Of a stretch of 64,000 bases of DNA, positions 1 to 8,702 are shown one piece after another. A program made the position numbers and the translations under genes. The notes under the pieces are model-generated. The model did no database searches, had not been told where the DNA came from, and saw only the letters and a program-made list of their open reading frames with translations. This stretch comes from RGIG5612 sp964528825 (GTDB taxonomy: Bacteria > Bacillota > Clostridia > Lachnospirales > Lachnospiraceae). Each line of letters starts with the position of its first letter. Within the stretch, counting starts at the first letter, position 1. Where the stretch lies: the NCBI GenBank assembly GCA_964528825.1, contig CAZGVB010000007.1, positions 10,188 through 74,187 of the forward strand, in the 5' to 3' direction.

Positions 1-416
1 CCGCTTGTCAATGTTGTCGGGGTTGTCGTATATGTAAGCATTGATGCCCCGAGCACGACAAGGATAAGCCTTGCCGCAAAGAAGCCGGCCCTCAATATGC
101 CCTCTCTTGAAATAGTAAATGCCCACCATTTCCATAAGACGTTTTCGCCTTCTGTAAAGAGCAGATTGAATACCACGGCAAATGCTATCAAGACCGCAAG
201 CATCTTAAGTCCCCTAAGAATATACGAAATAGGGACCTTTGATATTCTTATCAAAATGAAAAGCATCGCCGCCGGCAATATAAGTTCCCAAATATTATCA
301 ATGATAAAAAGCAATGCGATATAAACTATCACACCCAAGATCTTGACTCTGGGATCTGTCTTATGGATTATTGAATCGCCCGGATAATACTGTCCTATCG
401 TTATATCCCTAAACAT
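1..416 (-). CDS. ecfT: EcfT, energy-coupling factor transporter transmembrane subunit (3' end beyond window)
   Basis: Membrane scaffold subunit of an ECF-type vitamin/metal importer; it couples the two EcfA ATPases to exchangeable substrate-binding S components. The minus-strand frame starts at ATG 414-416 (MFRDITIGQYYPGDSIIHK) and stays open to base 1. It shows the family's Asp-Pro-Arg-Val-Lys segment near residue 22, alternating hydrophobic helices, and a Thr-rich TTTPTTLT segment at the window edge, which is typical of EcfT. The start overlaps the ecfA2 stop by 8 bp, so the three genes are translationally coupled as ecfA1-ecfA2-ecfT. No S component is visible, which fits a group II (shared) module. 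Only about the first half of a protein usually near 265 aa is present. Confidence 0.9.
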   Translation of the reverse strand, partial: MFRDITIGQYYPGDSIIHKTDPRVKILGVIVYIALLFIIDNIWELILPAAMLFILIRISKVPISYILRGLKMLAVLIAFAVVFNLLFTEGENVLWKWWAFTISREGILRAGFFAARLILVVLGASMLTYTTTPTTLTS

Positions 417-1284
417 CAGCCTTGCCTTTATCCATCCGTATATATTTCATTATTTCATCTGCGGCCTCGTCTACTGTAATGCAGTTGCGTTCCACGGGAA
501 GACCCGCATCCGCAAGCTCATCCATAAACGCACGCACTCCGGGTACATCCAGTCCGGCATCTATCAACTGTTCTTTACATGAAAATGCCTCACGAACAGG
601 AAGATCAAAAAGCAGCCTGCCTCTGTCTATGGCTATCACTCTGTCGGCATATCTTGCCACTTCCTCCATCGTATGTGAGACAAGCACGACTGTTATATGT
701 CGTTCCTTTTGTATGCTCTTCAGTTTATTTAATATCTCCTGTTTGCCGAGCGGATCGAGACCTGCCGTGGGCTCATCCAATATCAATATCTCCGGTTCCA
801 TGGCAAGCATGCCTGCTATGGCAACACGCCTCATTTCACCGCCGGACAGCTCAAATGGTGACTTTTTGTAATATTCCGGACCAAGTCCCACAGAATCCAA
901 GGCTTTCCTAACCTTCAGATCCAGGTTTTCTTTATCTGTGCCTTGATTTTTGGGGCCAAAGGCCACATCCGAATAAACATCTGCTTCAAATAATTGATGT
1001 TCCGGGTATTGAAATGTAAGACCTACCCTGCATCTCAGATCTCTGAGCAGCTTCTTTTCGTTTTTCTGTCCGAATATCTCGGCGCCGTCATATAATATCT
1101 TGCCCTGCGTCGGTCTGAGCAAACCATCCAGGAGCTGTACAAATGTGCTTTTTCCGGAGCCTGTGCTCCCGATAACGGCAATAAAGCTATCACCGCCTAT
1201 ACTTACGGTAATATCTTCGAGTGCTGCAGTCTGCATGGCTGCAGTATCGTATATATATTTTACATTTTTCAGATCTATCTGCAT
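409..1284 (-). CDS. ecfA2: EcfA2, energy-coupling factor transporter ATP-binding subunit
   Basis: ATPase subunit of the ECF transporter, expected to pair with EcfA1 under EcfT at the inner face of the membrane. The 291-aa protein carries Walker A GSTGSGKST near residue 40, a Q-loop (FQYPEHQLF), the ABC signature LSGGEMRRVAIAG, Walker B ILILDEPTAGLDP and a switch histidine (SHTMEEV). The YPEHQLF stretch and the extended C-terminal tail are typical of the EcfA' type. The gene overlaps ecfA1 by 10 bp upstream and ecfT by 8 bp downstream. ECF ATPases are very distinctive, so the family call is secure; the numbering 1/2 follows gene order and is conventional. Confidence 0.95.
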   Translation of the reverse strand: MQIDLKNVKYIYDTAAMQTAALEDITVSIGGDSFIAVIGSTGSGKSTFVQLLDGLLRPTQGKILYDGAEIFGQKNEKKLLRDLRCRVGLTFQYPEHQLFEADVYSDVAFGPKNQGTDKENLDLKVRKALDSVGLGPEYYKKSPFELSGGEMRRVAIAGMLAMEPEILILDEPTAGLDPLGKQEILNKLKSIQKERHITVVLVSHTMEEVARYADRVIAIDRGRLLFDLPVREAFSCKEQLIDAGLDVPGVRAFMDELADAGLPVERNCITVDEAADEIMKYIRMDKGKADV

Positions 1285-2159
1285 GCCGCTTTTAATATAT
1301 ATCTCTTAAGTTCTTCGCTGTCTATTATACCGGCAGGTATATCCGCGCCCATAGATCTGAGCTTATATGCAAGCTCGCTGATCTGCGGAAGTCTGAGTCC
1401 TACCTCTCTCAGCTTCTCAGGCTGTGAAAAAATATCCCCGGGCGTACCTGACATGACTATTTTCCCTTGGTCCATGACATAGATGATATCCGCGCTAAGT
1501 GCCTCATCCATATAATGCGTTATCGTGATAATAGTGATTCCGTATTCTTTGTTAAGCCTTGATACCGTTGCCATGACCTCCTTGCGCCCCTTGGGATCCA
1601 GCATCGCCGTGCTCTCATCGAGGACTATGCATTTCGGATGCATAGCAAGTACTCCCGCTATGGCAACTCTTTGCTTTTGACCTCCGGAGAGCCTGTTTGG
1701 CGCAGATTTCGCATGCTCATCCATTCCAACCTTTAAAAGAGCATCTTTCACCTCACGGACTATCTGCTCAGACGGCATACCGATATTTTCCGGGCCGAAG
1801 GCTACATCCTCTTCTACAACCGATGCAATGATCTGGTTATCCGGATTTTGAAATACCATGCCTACCGACCTGCGTATATTCCATACATTCTCGCCGTCGC
1901 TGCTTCTCATCCCATCAATCCAAAGGGTACCCTCATCCGGGATGAGCAATGCATTCAATTGCCTTGCAAATGTGGATTTACCCGATCCGTTTCTGCCAAG
2001 TATGGCCACAAACTGCCCTTCCTCTATGCATATACTTACATCGCATACGGCCTTTTCACGGGCAGCTGATATCTGCGAAGCGTCACTATCCGTATTTGCC
2101 TGTCCTTCCTCAGTCACAGGATATGTATATGATATATGTTCAGCTTTTATCAAACTCAT
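1275..2159 (-). CDS. ecfA1: EcfA1, energy-coupling factor transporter ATP-binding subunit
   Basis: First gene of the ECF module; it hydrolyses ATP to drive S-component toppling through EcfT. The 294-aa product has Walker A GRNGSGKST near residue 55, the Q-loop FQNPDNQI, signature LSGGQKQRVAIAG, and Walker B CIVLDESTAMLDP, in which Ser replaces the usual Pro after DE, as often seen in EcfA1. The switch histidine is in ITHYMDEA. An insertion of about 15 residues rich in Asp, Ser and Gln lies between the first beta-strand and the Walker A region. The gene begins 54 bp after the glf stop, so it may be read through from glf or have its own promoter; no clear promoter was found. Confidence 0.95.
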   Translation of the reverse strand: MSLIKAEHISYTYPVTEEGQANTDSDASQISAAREKAVCDVSICIEEGQFVAILGRNGSGKSTFARQLNALLIPDEGTLWIDGMRSSDGENVWNIRRSVGMVFQNPDNQIIASVVEEDVAFGPENIGMPSEQIVREVKDALLKVGMDEHAKSAPNRLSGGQKQRVAIAGVLAMHPKCIVLDESTAMLDPKGRKEVMATVSRLNKEYGITIITITHYMDEALSADIIYVMDQGKIVMSGTPGDIFSQPEKLREVGLRLPQISELAYKLRSMGADIPAGIIDSEELKRYILKAACR

Positions 2160-2213
2160 ATCTTATCAAAAATCAAATCTTATCAAGCCGACTTCCTATC
2201 TCCCGCCTGATGT

Positions 2214-3335
2214 TCAAAGTACTTTTTCCGCCATTTTGCATGCGGCATCTATTACCTGATCCATATCATAATATTTATACTCGCCGAGCCTTCCTCCAAA
2301 TATGACATTGCTCTCCTTTTGCGCAAGCGCTCTGTATTTTTCATACAGATCACTGTTCTTTTCATCGTTTACAGGATAATAAGGCTCATCACCCGGTTTC
2401 CATTCTGAGGAATATTCTCTGGAGATGACTGTTTTCGGAAGGTCATTTCCTTGCTCATCCTTTCCGAATTCAAACCATTTATGCTCTATGATACGTGTCC
2501 ACGGTGTCTGCGCATCGGTATAATTTACTGCCGCATTACCCTGGAAATTAGGCATATCAAGCACCTCTGTCTCAAATCTGACCTTTCTATATTCAAGATT
2601 TCCGAGACAATATCCGAAATATGCATCTATCTGACCTGTATACACTATGCATTTAGCGATCTTTTCGTATTTTTCCTTCTCTTCGAGAAAATCAACGCCA
2701 AGTCTTACTTCTATGCCTTGCAGCATATTTTCAACCATTTTGGTATATCCTCCTATAGGGATACCCTGATAGGCGGCATTAAAATAATTATTATCAAAAG
2801 TAAATCTGACGGGAAGCCTTTTGATGATAAATGCAGGCAGCTCTGTGCAGGGACGGCCCCATTGTTTTTCGGTATATCCCTTTACAAGCTTTTCATATAT
2901 ATCCGTTCCGACAAGGCTGATAGCCTGTTCCTCGAGATTTGACGGTTCCTTTATACCTGCTGCATTTTTCTGTTCTTCAATCTTTGCGGCAGCCTCGGCC
3001 GGTGTTACGACTCCCCACATCTTGTTAAATGTATACATATTGAAGGGAAGTGAATATAACTGCCCATGATAATTGGCAACCGGTGAATTGGTAAACCGGT
3101 TAAATTTCGCAAATTTATTTACATATTGCCATACTGATGCATTGTTGGTATGAAAGATATGGGCACCGTATTTGTGGACTTGAATACCTTCGATATTTTC
3201 CGTATATATGTTGCCGGCTACTGTCGACCTTCTGTCTATAACAAGTACCTTCTTCCCCGCATCTGCTGCTTTTCTTGCAAATACCGCGCCATACAAACCG
3301 GCACCTACTATAAGATAGTCATACATATCAAACAC
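2214..3335 (-). CDS. glf: UDP-galactopyranose mutase
   Basis: Flavoenzyme interconverting UDP-galactopyranose and UDP-galactofuranose, the precursor of galactofuranose in surface glycans. The 373-aa length matches the bacterial family. The N-terminal FAD-binding Rossmann segment (LIVGAGLYGAVFARKAADAG) is followed by the family signatures KYGAHIFHTN (about residue 55) and KWFEFGKD, and RLGEYKYYDMD lies close to the C-terminus. It predicts Galf-containing polysaccharide on the cell surface. No glycosyltransferase genes lie nearby in the window, so it is an isolated glf rather than part of a visible polysaccharide cluster. The upstream 650 bp are non-coding. Confidence 0.95.
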   Translation of the reverse strand: MFDMYDYLIVGAGLYGAVFARKAADAGKKVLVIDRRSTVAGNIYTENIEGIQVHKYGAHIFHTNNASVWQYVNKFAKFNRFTNSPVANYHGQLYSLPFNMYTFNKMWGVVTPAEAAAKIEEQKNAAGIKEPSNLEEQAISLVGTDIYEKLVKGYTEKQWGRPCTELPAFIIKRLPVRFTFDNNYFNAAYQGIPIGGYTKMVENMLQGIEVRLGVDFLEEKEKYEKIAKCIVYTGQIDAYFGYCLGNLEYRKVRFETEVLDMPNFQGNAAVNYTDAQTPWTRIIEHKWFEFGKDEQGNDLPKTVISREYSSEWKPGDEPYYPVNDEKNSDLYEKYRALAQKESNVIFGGRLGEYKYYDMDQVIDAACKMAEKVL

Positions 3336-3437
3336 CTTCTTCTTGATTTTCTTTTTTCAGCATTGGCTGCTCTTTACAGCCCATCGTGCAGTATATGGTT
3401 AGAGGACAAAGAGTGTTGCCGACTAATCCCAGCCGTC

Positions 3438-3497
3438 AAACGTTCTATCACCAAACGTTCTATCACCAAACATTCTATCACTAAACGTTCTATCACT
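3438..3497. repeat. 15-bp tandem repeat, four copies
   Basis: Four consecutive 15-bp units of the form AAACGTTCTATCACC. Copies 1 and 2 are identical; copies 3 and 4 differ by one or two bases. The array lies about 100 bp upstream of the glf start in non-coding sequence. It has no spacers, so it is not CRISPR. A second, unrelated 15-bp array occurs at 47415-47595. Confidence 0.9.
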
Positions 3498-3601
3498 CTT
3501 ATGTATACGGCACGCCGCTAATCAGGTTATGATACTATAAATTTGTCTCACGGTCAAAAAAGGTTTTGATTTATCATATATTTATCACATTTCAATGCAT
3601 A

Positions 3602-3651
3602 AATATGCTCCCATGATCCTTATCTTGTGATATTGATCATGGGAGCATATT
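3602..3651. terminator. Long hairpin, probable terminator
   Basis: Inverted repeat with arms of about 16 bp, AATATGCTCCCATGATC facing GATCATGGGAGCATATT, around a 16-base loop. The minus-strand product of hslO would meet it before glf. T-richness after the stem is modest on either strand, so it may terminate weakly or act as an RNA stabiliser. Confidence 0.5.
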
Positions 3652-3740
3652 CTTTCGGGACAAATCAGGGTATCAATTGGTTCGGGATCGATGCCCTAAA
3701 ATATATTAATTTGAGGTAAATTAACATGCTGCTTTAATGT

Positions 3741-3772
3741 CGGAAGGAATTTTTACATGAAAAAATGCCTTC
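3741..3772 (-). terminator. A/T-rich hairpin, possible terminator 3' of hslO
   Basis: Arms GAAGG-A-ATTTTT and AAAAAAT-G-CCTTC close over a short loop. On the minus strand it lies about 215 bp after the hslO stop and after the candidate structured RNA. The T-rich arm is inside the stem, so termination activity is uncertain. Confidence 0.35.
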
Positions 3773-3839
3773 CTCCGAATCTGGAAAAAGACATGCATAA
3801 AGACACTTGTTCATTATTGCTTATCTTCTTTCTCAAACA

Positions 3840-3960
3840 CGGAAAGTTATATCGTTTCCAATATAGCTCGGATGCTCTTACGCATCGGCCTGGCACCATG
3901 ACTTATAATTTTAGGTGCTTCGGCTCAGAAAATAATCTATTTGCCTATACTATACAGACA
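3840..3960 (-). ncRNA. Candidate structured RNA downstream of hslO (class not recognised)
   Basis: Read on the minus strand this stretch forms consecutive hairpins: GCACC/GGTGC, GATGC/GCATC, and a 7-bp stem TATATTG/CGATATA closed by a GAAA tetraloop. The single-stranded segments GGCAAA, CCTAAA and GCCAGGCCG are G/C-rich in an otherwise A/T-rich region. The order GGCAAA, hairpin, GC-AAG, CCTAAA, hairpin, GGTGCCAGG loosely recalls the GEMM-I (c-di-GMP) aptamer, but the diagnostic GACGCAAAGC element is not intact. It lies 30-150 bp past hslO and far upstream of glf. A covariance search would decide; the class should be treated as unknown. Confidence 0.25.
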
Positions 3961-3986
3961 TATCAAACATATGTCAACAACTTTTT

Positions 3987-4907
3987 TTATTTTTTTGATT
4001 TCTTAATTTCAGGTTTTCCCGCCGCTTCTTTTATCTGCGCTATCATAAGCATCCTTTTTATCTCGTCAATACTGTACGTATAATCAGAATTACAGAAACT
4101 GCAATTCAGTGTGACGGGTTCACCCTCCTTTATGATATCCTCAAGCTCTGCTCTTCCGAGACTTATAAGTACTCTTGCTACATGGTCCTTTGAACAGTTG
4201 CATTTGAATGCCGCATCCGTGCGTCCTATTATCTCAAGTCCCATATCATGCAGGATATATTGAAGAATTCCTATGGGATCAAGCCCTTTTTGCATAAGCT
4301 CTGTAAGTGAAAGCCCTTGTATTCTTTTTTCAAGCTCATCGATCAGCTCATCCTCTGCATGCGGCATCACTTGTATGATAAAGCCCTCCGCATCCGATAC
4401 TGAGCCATCGGGATTCAACAAAATACCGAGTCCTACGCTTGTAGGGGTCTGCTCGGACTTTGCAAAATAATATGTAAGGTCATCTGCAACTTCACTTGTT
4501 GCAAGAGGGATCTGACTGACATAAGGCTCCTTAAGTCCCAGATCCTTTATGACTGTCATCTCTCCATAACCTATTGCCGCGCCGACGTCCAGCTTGCCGG
4601 CATAATTTGCAGGTATATCCACATGTGAATTTTGCGCATATCCCTTTACATTTCCGTGTGAATCCGCGGTAACTGTTATGTCCCCTGCCGGGCCGTCACC
4701 TTTCATCTGTATGGTAAGGATATCCTTTTCGCCCTTCATCATTATACCCATCATGGCGCCGCCCATAAGGAGTCTGCCAAGAGCATCCGTTATGACAGGA
4801 CTTGATCCGTGTCTTATCCTTGCATACTCAACCATATCTCTTGCGGATATGGCAAATGCTCTGATCTTAAGGTCCGCACATGCGGCTCTGACGATATAAT
4901 CACTCAT
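3987..4907 (-). CDS. hslO: Hsp33 redox-regulated holdase chaperone
   Basis: Cytosolic chaperone that is activated when oxidation and heat release zinc from its C-terminal cysteine switch; it holds unfolding proteins until DnaK/GroEL can refold them. The 306-aa product matches family length. The N-terminal domain carries the characteristic ALGRLLMGGAMMG and GDGPAGDITVTAD segments. The four zinc-binding cysteines are present as CNCS (about residue 237) and CSFC (about residue 271). The Lys-rich tail is short. It lies in a single-gene unit between the non-coding interval and a leader with a small hairpin at 4933-4951 (GCAGGCA/TGCCTGC). Confidence 0.95.
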   Translation of the reverse strand: MSDYIVRAACADLKIRAFAISARDMVEYARIRHGSSPVITDALGRLLMGGAMMGIMMKGEKDILTIQMKGDGPAGDITVTADSHGNVKGYAQNSHVDIPANYAGKLDVGAAIGYGEMTVIKDLGLKEPYVSQIPLATSEVADDLTYYFAKSEQTPTSVGLGILLNPDGSVSDAEGFIIQVMPHAEDELIDELEKRIQGLSLTELMQKGLDPIGILQYILHDMGLEIIGRTDAAFKCNCSKDHVARVLISLGRAELEDIIKEGEPVTLNCSFCNSDYTYSIDEIKRMLMIAQIKEAAGKPEIKKSKK

Positions 4908-5140
4908 ATTATTTTCCTCACTTCACAAGATTGCAGGCATGCTCTGCCTGCATATAAGTCAGGCCTCGCTTTGCATCTTGACTTGAATTCTTTTCTGCCG
5001 CCGGGCAGCTTAATAAAGACTTTCCGTTCCGCACTTGCCCGTTTTCAAAAATTGACATATACTTTTATCGGTAATATAAATTGTTCATAAGCGGGTACTT
5101 ATAAATATTTAACCCGGCCGGAATGCGAAGGTTCACCGAT

Positions 5141-5392
5141 ATGAAATATATAAAACGCATATTGGCGATCATCGGGATCGTCATAATATTATCACTTTAC
5201 ATTGTGACATTGATACTTGCCATAATCAATAATGAACTTACGACCAGATTTTTCACGGCATCTATTGTTTGCACCATATTGCTGCCGGTATTGATGTATA
5301 TATATCAATGGATCTACAAGCTGGTAAAAAAACAGGCCGAGGAATCTCGCTCATCTACGATCGTCCACTCTGATAAGTCAGATGAGCCGTGA
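5141..5392 (+). CDS. Small two-helix membrane protein of unknown function
   Basis: An 83-aa plus-strand gene. The start at 5141 (MKYIKRILAI) is preferred over the in-frame ATG at 5123 because GAAGG lies 9 bases upstream of it. Two hydrophobic helices are visible (residues about 5-27 and 36-58), then a short charged tail rich in Ser, Lys and Glu. No catalytic motif is present and I do not recognise the family. It is convergent with trkH, the two stops being 8 bp apart, and divergent from hslO across a 233-bp interval. Codon use looks like that of neighbours, which supports a real gene. Confidence 0.6.
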   Translation: MKYIKRILAIIGIVIILSLYIVTLILAIINNELTTRFFTASIVCTILLPVLMYIYQWIYKLVKKQAEESRSSTIVHSDKSDEP

Positions 5393-5399
5393 GCTTATA

Positions 5400-6905
5400 T
5401 CACATGCTCTCCCTGTTTCTGTATCTGCTTTTTATCCTTTTTATCACCTTGAGCTCAAAGAACCTGATCGGCGTAAGGAGCTTACTGAACAGTATAACAA
5501 CCGGCAGTATCTCAAGACGTCCTATCAGCATATCTATCATAAAAACAATCTTCGAATACCATGCGAAATCCGCATATGTTCCGGCTGCTCCCTCGAAGCC
5601 TATTCCGTTGCTGTTTATAGTTGCATCGACAGCCGAGAAAGCAGTAACAAAATCTATCTTCGGATCGATACAGACTATCATTATCGAAAAAGCAAATATC
5701 ACGATAAGCAGACATACATAAAATCTTATGCCTCTTATAACCTCTACCTGGACCTCTTTACCGTTATATCTTACCTTACTGACGCTTCTGGGATGAACAA
5801 TGCCATGAAGACTGTCCTTTATGCTCTTGAGCATGATGCCTATCCTGTTTATTTTCATTCCGCATGATGTTGATCCGGAGCATGCTCCTACAAACATCAG
5901 CAGCATGATAAGATATTTTGCAAACCAAGGCCAGGCATTCATATCACAGCTTACAAAGCCGGTTGTAGTCAAGACCGAGGCTGACGCAAATATTGAATGA
6001 TGCACGATCTCTGATATGCTCCCTGCACTTGCGCTTATCCAAACAGGAACCGCGATCGCCACGCAAACAACTACTAAGGTGATAAGATATGTACGCAGCT
6101 CTTCATTTTTCAAAGCCTTTTTAAACTTGCCCGTGGCCATAAGAAATATCAGATTGAAATTGATACCCGCAAGTATCATGAAGATAATGACGATATCCCT
6201 TTGTCCCATTGTAAGTGTGGCAAGAGACGTATTCATATATGAAAATCCGCCCGTAGCCATGGTGCTGAATGCCGTCAAAAGGGAATGATAAGGTGAAAGT
6301 CCCGCAAATATCAAACAAATGAACTGTGCAGCAGTCAATATGATATATACAAGATAGAGATATTTGGCAGTTGTGCTGATCTTAGGTGATATCTTTTCGG
6401 TCGTAGGACCGGGTGCCTCCGCACGCAGCATATGAATAGCGGAACCGCCCATGGCCACCGGTGATATCGCCAACATGAATACGAGCATTCCCATACCGCC
6501 TATCCACTGCGTCATGATTCTCCAGAATTGCATTGAATGTGACAGTCTCTCCACATCCTTAAGTACTGTAACTCCTGTTGTTGTAAATCCGGAAACAGCC
6601 TCAAAGATCGCATCGAGAAAGTTCGGTATGCTTCCGGATACACATAACGGAACAGCTCCGACAATACTCAAGACAACCCATGCGAGACCGACTACAAAAT
6701 ATCCGTCGATAGCATGCATATTCTTTTTTTTGGTTTTAAGGCCATAGAAGATAAGTCCTAACACCGTTACGCCAAGTGCGGTGATCAGGAAATATTTCCA
6801 GTCTCCCTCATCATATATGAAGGCTATGATCATAGGCAATACAAGAAGCATTGCCTCTATTATCAATATAAAGCCTATTACCTTTAATATCAGTTTGTTG
6901 TTCAT
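5400..6905 (-). CDS. trkH: TrkH/KtrB-type potassium uptake transmembrane protein
   Basis: Potassium-translocating subunit of a Trk/Ktr system, paired with the cytosolic gating ring encoded just upstream by trkA. The 501-aa protein has about ten hydrophobic segments and repeated selectivity-filter-like P-loops with the family glycines, for example SGFTTTGVTVL (about residue 105), ATGGFSYMN, TTTGFVSCD and NSNGIGFEG. TQWIGGMGMLVF after the first loop is a TrkH hallmark. It starts 45 bp after the trkA stop with only a weak ribosome-binding site, suggesting coupling to trkA in one transcript. Confidence 0.93.
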   Translation of the reverse strand: MNNKLILKVIGFILIIEAMLLVLPMIIAFIYDEGDWKYFLITALGVTVLGLIFYGLKTKKKNMHAIDGYFVVGLAWVVLSIVGAVPLCVSGSIPNFLDAIFEAVSGFTTTGVTVLKDVERLSHSMQFWRIMTQWIGGMGMLVFMLAISPVAMGGSAIHMLRAEAPGPTTEKISPKISTTAKYLYLVYIILTAAQFICLIFAGLSPYHSLLTAFSTMATGGFSYMNTSLATLTMGQRDIVIIFMILAGINFNLIFLMATGKFKKALKNEELRTYLITLVVVCVAIAVPVWISASAGSISEIVHHSIFASASVLTTTGFVSCDMNAWPWFAKYLIMLLMFVGACSGSTSCGMKINRIGIMLKSIKDSLHGIVHPRSVSKVRYNGKEVQVEVIRGIRFYVCLLIVIFAFSIMIVCIDPKIDFVTAFSAVDATINSNGIGFEGAAGTYADFAWYSKIVFMIDMLIGRLEILPVVILFSKLLTPIRFFELKVIKRIKSRYRNRESM

Positions 6906-6950
6906 TTTTTTAACGGTCCGGGCGTCGGTCTTTAACAGACAATAGGATCA

Positions 6951-8312
6951 TCAGATAAAGATCTCGGAGAATTTACTTATGTCATCATATGTAGTTGCAA
7001 CTATGACAATATCTCCCGAACAGATCATATCATCACCATTGGGAGTAAATGGTCTGCCATTCCTATAGATAGCAGCGATCAAAAGATCCTTTTTAAAGTG
7101 TATATTCTTTAAAGGTTCATTTACATGCGGCATGCCATCCGTTATAGCAAATTCGATGATACATATCCTGTTGTTCATTATCCAATACATAGATTCAACC
7201 TCATCCTTGACGAGTGAATTCTGCATGGCCTTTACATATCTTTCTATATTATGTACCGTTATATGCTTCGGATTGCATATGGTCGCTATATTCATGCCGT
7301 ATAACATATCCTCAAAATCGGACTTTTTGATCTTTATGACTGCCCTACTCTCAGGCGCTTCTTTAGCGGCAAAAAAAGCAATCATGACATTGGTGGCATC
7401 ATCGTCTGTAAGTGCCGCAATGACGGAGCTTTCCAATATTTCTTCTTCCTCGATAAGGTTGGCATCGGTGCCGTCAGCGCAGACGATATCTGCCTCAGGA
7501 ACAAGATTTATCAGTTCTTTGCATCTCTTTTCATCACGGTCAATTATCTTTACAGGTATACCGATCGCAAGCAGCTTCCTTGCAAGACAGACTGCCATCT
7601 TGCTTCCTCCTATGATAGCCGCACTATTGATCGGGTCCGTATCGCATTTGATCTTTTTCAGGAAACGCAAGGTATTTCTTGTTGTGCCGACAAATGACAG
7701 CTTATCACCCGGTTCTATGATAGTATCTGCCTGCGGTATGGATATCATATCGTCTTTTTTTATGCCGCATACCAATACTCTTGTACCCGTTGACTTGTAA
7801 AGATCACGAATTGCCGTGCAGCATATAGGCGAATCTTCTTTTACGGTACATGTGATGATCTCTGTCGAGCCCTTTGCAAGAGTCTCTATCTGATCGGCCG
7901 CCTTATATTTCAGCGAATTGAAGATTTCCCTTGCCGCATCAAGCTCCGGATTGATCGCCATGGAAAGGCCCAGCTCATTCTTGAGCATATTGGCGACCTT
8001 AACGCTTTGCGTTGTACGTACCCTTGCGATAGTACTGCCTACTCCAAGCTTTTTGGCTATAAGGCATGCGAGAAGATTCTGCTCGTCAGAATCCGTGACC
8101 GCAATGAACAGATCCGCCTCTCCTACATTCGCCTGTGCAAGTGTGTCAGGTGCAGTTGCCCTGCCTACTATGCAAAGAACGTCCAGAAAGTTCTGTATAT
8201 ATTCGATATGCTGCTGATTTTTTTCGATAACGGTAACGTTATGCTTACTGGCCGAAAGGTTCGCCGCAAGGGCAGTCCCAACAATGCCGCAGCCGGCAAT
8301 AACTATCTTCAT
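6951..8312 (-). CDS. trkA: TrkA, potassium uptake regulatory (RCK) protein
   Basis: Cytosolic NAD(H)-binding ring that gates TrkH. The 453-aa protein has two complete RCK_N-RCK_C repeats, as in full-length TrkA rather than single-repeat KtrA. The first Rossmann fold is at the N-terminus (VIAGCGIVG, with an acidic residue ending strand 2); the second lies near residue 230 (AAIIGGSKMAVCLARKLL). The second fold has GGSKMA in place of a canonical GxGxxG. The start at 8312 (MKIVIAGCG) is chosen over an upstream GTG because GGAG lies 9 bases before it. A copy of the dispersed intergenic repeat lies 121 bp upstream. Confidence 0.93.
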   Translation of the reverse strand: MKIVIAGCGIVGTALAANLSASKHNVTVIEKNQQHIEYIQNFLDVLCIVGRATAPDTLAQANVGEADLFIAVTDSDEQNLLACLIAKKLGVGSTIARVRTTQSVKVANMLKNELGLSMAINPELDAAREIFNSLKYKAADQIETLAKGSTEIITCTVKEDSPICCTAIRDLYKSTGTRVLVCGIKKDDMISIPQADTIIEPGDKLSFVGTTRNTLRFLKKIKCDTDPINSAAIIGGSKMAVCLARKLLAIGIPVKIIDRDEKRCKELINLVPEADIVCADGTDANLIEEEEILESSVIAALTDDDATNVMIAFFAAKEAPESRAVIKIKKSDFEDMLYGMNIATICNPKHITVHNIERYVKAMQNSLVKDEVESMYWIMNNRICIIEFAITDGMPHVNEPLKNIHFKKDLLIAAIYRNGRPFTPNGDDMICSGDIVIVATTYDDISKFSEIFI

Positions 8313-8432
8313 TCCTTCCACTCCGAAATGTCGTTTTTCTGGCGCAATACGCCAAAATGATCAAAACTATCTGCATAGTATATCATAATCCTTAAAGTTA
8401 AACCACCATGCAGCATAAATGTACTGCTGCTC

Positions 8433-8535
8433 GTCACTGTTAAATAATCGCCCGCACATCTTTCATCCAGACAATCTTTAGTACTGCACGCGTAAGATGA
8501 ATCGTAAAGACACGCTGCATTTCCTGCTCCCCTCT
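8433..8535 (+). repeat. Dispersed intergenic repeat, copy 1
   Basis: Begins GTCACTGT, followed by AATCGCC, TTTCATCCAGACAAT, AGTACTG, and ends CGCTGCATTTCCTGCTCCCC. It aligns along its whole length with copies at 30754, 39481 and 57662, and at its 5' end with 24302. It sits 121 bp upstream of the trkA start. Confidence 0.85.
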
Positions 8536-8600
8536 GATGTCATTTGCGGCATATCTTGCAGGAGCGAGCCCGGCCGGAATTATACTTTGACAATGCACTT

Positions 8601-8637
8601 CAAAAAAATGCTCCCGAAAGCATGTTTCGGGAGCATC
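8601..8637 (-). terminator. Rho-independent terminator of groESL
   Basis: On the minus strand a perfect 12-bp stem (ATGCTCCCGAAA / TTTCGGGAGCAT) with a short loop is followed by seven T. It lies about 70 bp past the groEL stop. Confidence 0.9.
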
Positions 8638-8702
8638 ATCCATATGGTCAATATGGGACAATATTTGATCTGTTTAAATCATCATGCGGCTTTGAGGGAG
8701 AT

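Larger units (their letters stand above)
3336..3986. other. Non-coding interval between hslO and glf
   Basis: About 650 bp without a credible gene. From right to left on the minus strand it holds a candidate structured RNA just 3' of hslO, an A/T-rich hairpin at 3741-3772, a strong hairpin at 3602-3651 and a four-copy 15-bp tandem repeat at 3438-3497. Short open frames here have no coding character. Confidence 0.7.
8313..8702. other. Intergenic region between groEL and trkA
   Basis: A 390-bp gap holding the groEL terminator (8601-8637) and one copy of the dispersed repeat (8433-8535). No credible reading frame was found on either strand. Confidence 0.75.

Noticed and set aside
3438..3497. 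Repeat array considered as a CRISPR
   Set aside because: The 15-bp units are directly adjacent with no unique spacers, and no cas genes are present.
3840..3960. Calling a c-di-GMP (GEMM-I) riboswitch
   Set aside because: Only the order of some elements fits; the core GACGCAAAGC is broken and the location after hslO is odd. Left as an unclassified RNA candidate.
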